Assembly (NCBI RefSeq): GCF_003725295.1
Contig: NZ_QICB01000003.1
Span: 186,001 to 250,000 of the forward strand
Length of the DNA: 64,000 bases
Direction: 5' to 3'
DNA from: Slackia faecicanis
GTDB lineage: Bacteria > Actinomycetota > Coriobacteriia > Coriobacteriales > Eggerthellaceae
A program made the translations under genes and the position numbers. Positions 62,161-64,000 of this stretch are shown in pieces (position 1 is the first letter of the stretch; each line of letters opens with the position of its first letter). The notes beneath the pieces were generated by a model. The model saw only the letters and a program-made list of their open reading frames with translations. It was not told the DNA's origin and made no database searches.

Positions 62161-63687
62161 ATGGCAACCGAAACCGTCGACGCGCTTGCCGTCCAAGCGC
62201 TCGACCTCGCCAAAAACGCGCTGCTCGTGCGCCTGCGTTTCATGAACGCGGCCTTCGCCCGCCTGCGCCCGCTGCCGGTGCCCGGCGCGACGCTCGCCAC
62301 CGACGGCGCATACATCCGCTTCGATTCCGCCTCGTTCGCGCGCAACTACGCCGCCGAACCCGCGTTCGCCGCGCATGCGTTTCTGCACATGACCCTGCAC
62401 AACGTGTTCCTCCACCTTTACACCGACGCGCGCGTCGACACGCTACGCTGGGATACGGCCTGCGACATCGCCGTCGAACACGTCATGACGCAGCTGGACA
62501 TTCCCGCCGCGCGCACGGAGGCGATGGCTCGCCAGCAGGCGACGCTCGCAGAGATAGAAGCTAACTTAAATATCATTACAGCTGAAACTATATATAGGTA
62601 TCTTGTTGATACCGTTGCTGATGACGAGCGCATCCGCGCCATGCGCGAACCGTTTCTGGTAGACGATCACGCTCCCTGGCACGCCATGGCCGCCGAAGAG
62701 TCCGCGAAATCGAAGGACCCGGAAAGCACGCGCACCGAGGAAAGCGACACGCAGCGTACCGACGCCGCCACCCAGGCCGCACAAGACGGCACCGATGCCG
62801 AGCTTCCCGAAGACGCCGACAAGCGCGAGAAAAGCCATTCGTCGCGCCGCGGCCTGAAGCAGGAAGACATCGTGCAGAAAGAAGCGCCCGAAAACGCCGC
62901 CGAAGCGGTCGGCAAGCGCTTCGCGAACACGGTGAACCTCGACCGTTCGCGCGAGCAATGGAAAAACGCCGCCTACGAGATGGGCGTGCAGCTGGACACC
63001 TACGTGCAGCTCTGGGGCGTCGAGGGGTCTAACCTTTCGATGAACCTGCGCTCGGTCACGCGCGAGAAGCAGGACTATCGCGAGTTCCTGCGCAAGTTCG
63101 CGCGCATGGGCGAGCACATGCGCATCAACGACGACGAATTCGACTACGTGTACTACTGCTACGGCCTGTCGCGCTACGGCAACCTGCCCCTGATCGAGCC
63201 GCTCGAATACAGCGAAGAGAAGCGCGTCCGCGATTTCGTGGTGGCGATTGACACGTCGGCTTCGACCAAAGACGGACTCGTGCGCAAGTTCATCGAGAAG
63301 ACCTATTCGATCCTCTCCGACGAAACAGGCTTTTTCGCCGACATGAACGTGCTGATCATTCAGTGCGACGCCGAGATAGCCGACGTCACGCGCATCGGCT
63401 CGCTGCCCGATCTGGAGCATTACCTCGACGATCTGGAAATCAAAGGCCTCGGCGGCACCGACTTCCGCCCCGTGTTCTCCTACGTCGACGCGGCGCTCGA
63501 GCGCGGAGAATTCACCGATCTGGCGGGACTCATCTATTTCACCGACGGCCAGGGAACCTACCCCGCGCGCAAGCCCGACTACGAAGCGGCGTTCGTCTTC
63601 GTGGACGACGACGCGGGCGTGACCGTGCCCGTCTGGGCCATGAAGGTGGTCCTGGAGGAAAAGGTGCTCCTCGACGACGACCTCTAA
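62161..63687 (+). CDS. VWA-like domain protein with metallopeptidase-like N-terminus (DUF2201-like)
   Basis: A 508-residue cytoplasmic protein. The N-terminal region (about 1-150) contains HMTLH (76-80), a HxxxH zinc-like motif as in the metallopeptidase-like domain found with DUF2201. A charged low-complexity linker (about 180-260) follows. The C-terminal VWA-like domain begins at about 355 with VVAIDTSAST (DxSxS MIDAS) and has GGTDFRPVF. An AT-rich patch at 62551-62630 encodes a helical segment. The ATG at 62161 has GGGAG. It precedes a MoxR-type AAA ATPase, the usual partner of VWA proteins in substrate remodelling. Confidence 0.85.
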   Translation: MATETVDALAVQALDLAKNALLVRLRFMNAAFARLRPLPVPGATLATDGAYIRFDSASFARNYAAEPAFAAHAFLHMTLHNVFLHLYTDARVDTLRWDTACDIAVEHVMTQLDIPAARTEAMARQQATLAEIEANLNIITAETIYRYLVDTVADDERIRAMREPFLVDDHAPWHAMAAEESAKSKDPESTRTEESDTQRTDAATQAAQDGTDAELPEDADKREKSHSSRRGLKQEDIVQKEAPENAAEAVGKRFANTVNLDRSREQWKNAAYEMGVQLDTYVQLWGVEGSNLSMNLRSVTREKQDYREFLRKFARMGEHMRINDDEFDYVYYCYGLSRYGNLPLIEPLEYSEEKRVRDFVVAIDTSASTKDGLVRKFIEKTYSILSDETGFFADMNVLIIQCDAEIADVTRIGSLPDLEHYLDDLEIKGLGGTDFRPVFSYVDAALERGEFTDLAGLIYFTDGQGTYPARKPDYEAAFVFVDDDAGVTVPVWAMKVVLEEKVLLDDDL

Positions 63688-63697
63688 GAAACCTCGC

Positions 63698-63720
63698 GCG
63701 GCCGAGGCGCCTTCGGCCGC
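63698..63720 (+). repeat. hairpin between VWA and MoxR genes
   Basis: GCGGCCGA pairs perfectly with TCGGCCGC around a seven-base loop. It lacks a T-run, so it may modulate expression within the operon rather than end it. Confidence 0.5.
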
Positions 63721-63789
63721 TTACCCGAAGCAATCCGAACCGCAGGGACGCGCGCCGCGGCGCCGTCCCGACCTCGCCAAGGAGGGCCC

Positions 63790-64000
63790 ATGAACATCAG
63801 CCAAGCGAAAAAGCAGATCGAACGTTCCATGAGGGCGTATTTCGCCAAAGACGAATTCGGCGATTACCGCCTGCCCGTCAACCGCCAGCGCCCGGTGTTT
63901 CTGATCGGCGCGCCCGGCATCGGCAAAACCGCGATCATGGAACAGATCGCCCAGGAGCTCGAAGTGGGCTTCGTCTCGTATTCCATGACGCACCACACCC
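63790..64000 (+). CDS. MoxR-type AAA ATPase (partial, runs off window)
   Basis: Only the first 70 residues are present. They contain the Walker A motif FLIGAPGIGKTAIMEQ near residue 38 and the following strand, as in MoxR/RavA-type ATPases. The ATG has AAGGAGG four bases upstream. It follows the VWA gene by about 100 bases and is probably its ATPase partner. The sequence is cut at base 64000. Confidence 0.85.
   Translation, partial: MNISQAKKQIERSMRAYFAKDEFGDYRLPVNRQRPVFLIGAPGIGKTAIMEQIAQELEVGFVSYSMTHHT

Noticed and set aside
1-64000. CRISPR array, prophage, insertion sequence or replication origin
   Set aside because: No regularly spaced repeats, transposase, integrase, phage structural genes or DnaA-box cluster were seen on either strand.

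Overview
The window is a GC-rich (about 60-65 percent by eye), densely coded chromosomal segment of an anaerobic actinobacterium. I place it in the Coriobacteriia, most likely the Eggerthellaceae. The reasons are two separate Tat-exported DMSO-reductase-family molybdoenzyme clusters with their own ferredoxin-like, NrfD/DmsC-like and TorD-like partners, a LuxR regulator with a twelve-helix membrane N-terminus beside one of them (a type greatly expanded in that family), an ArcD-type amino acid antiporter, and the absence of aerobic respiratory genes. Genus and species cannot be fixed from the sequence alone.

Layout, left to right. 0.2-7.3 kb: a Na+/H+ antiporter with a long leader, a metal-dependent amidohydrolase, long-form HPF, and a polar amino acid ABC transporter behind a clear promoter with a perfect palindromic operator. 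7.4-16.6 kb: first molybdoenzyme locus (DmsA-DmsB, then DmsB-TorD-DmsC), a divergent membrane-anchored LuxR regulator, a multicluster ferredoxin with a zinc ribbon, and a SanA/YdcF-type protein. 17-28.7 kb: housekeeping genes (leuS, a coiled-coil/RlpA-like exported protein, guaB, an M18 aminopeptidase, an ABC exporter, a lipid-kinase-like protein, a rhodanese with a Cys/His tail, a YfcE-like phosphoesterase). 28.7-33.2 kb: an RNA-related group containing an OST-HTH plus DUF3825-like protein, rlmH, a PNPOx-like flavoprotein, a NYN-domain YacP-like nuclease and rlmB.

33.3-42.6 kb: second molybdoenzyme operon (catalytic subunit, ferredoxin, NrfD, a small protein with two CX4CH motifs, a membrane cytochrome-like protein, TorD), then an unusual NrfD-GntR-SPFH operon. 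This block is bracketed by two copies of the same roughly 250-280 bp repeat, each lying at the 3' end of the preceding gene. 42.6-51.8 kb: cysS, ispF, ispD, clpC (with a CIRCE-like operator in its promoter), lysS with a C-terminal tRNA-binding domain, greA and tatA, then tRNA-Pro. 52-59.8 kb: a Tat-exported NlpC/P60 hydrolase, a peptidoglycan-binding protein coupled to a polyprenyl synthase, tRNA-Leu with a duplicated 3' end, Ppx/GppA, a DivIC/FtsB-like protein and an ArcD-like antiporter. 60-64 kb: a BspA-type leucine-rich-repeat protein, divergent from a metallopeptidase-like/VWA protein and a MoxR-type AAA ATPase that runs off the window.

How the parts fit. The molybdoenzymes are matured by TorD-type chaperones, exported folded by the Tat system (tatA is in the window) and fed electrons through ferredoxin and NrfD/DmsC membrane subunits, so the segment is rich in anaerobic respiration capacity. 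The cell-envelope genes (NlpC/P60, peptidoglycan-binding protein, polyprenyl synthase, DivIC) form a second theme. Translation and RNA genes (leuS, cysS, lysS, hpf, rlmH, rlmB, NYN nuclease, OST-HTH protein) form a third. No CRISPR array, rRNA operon, transposase or prophage was seen. Signs of mobility are limited to the dispersed repeat and the tRNA-Leu 3'-end duplication.
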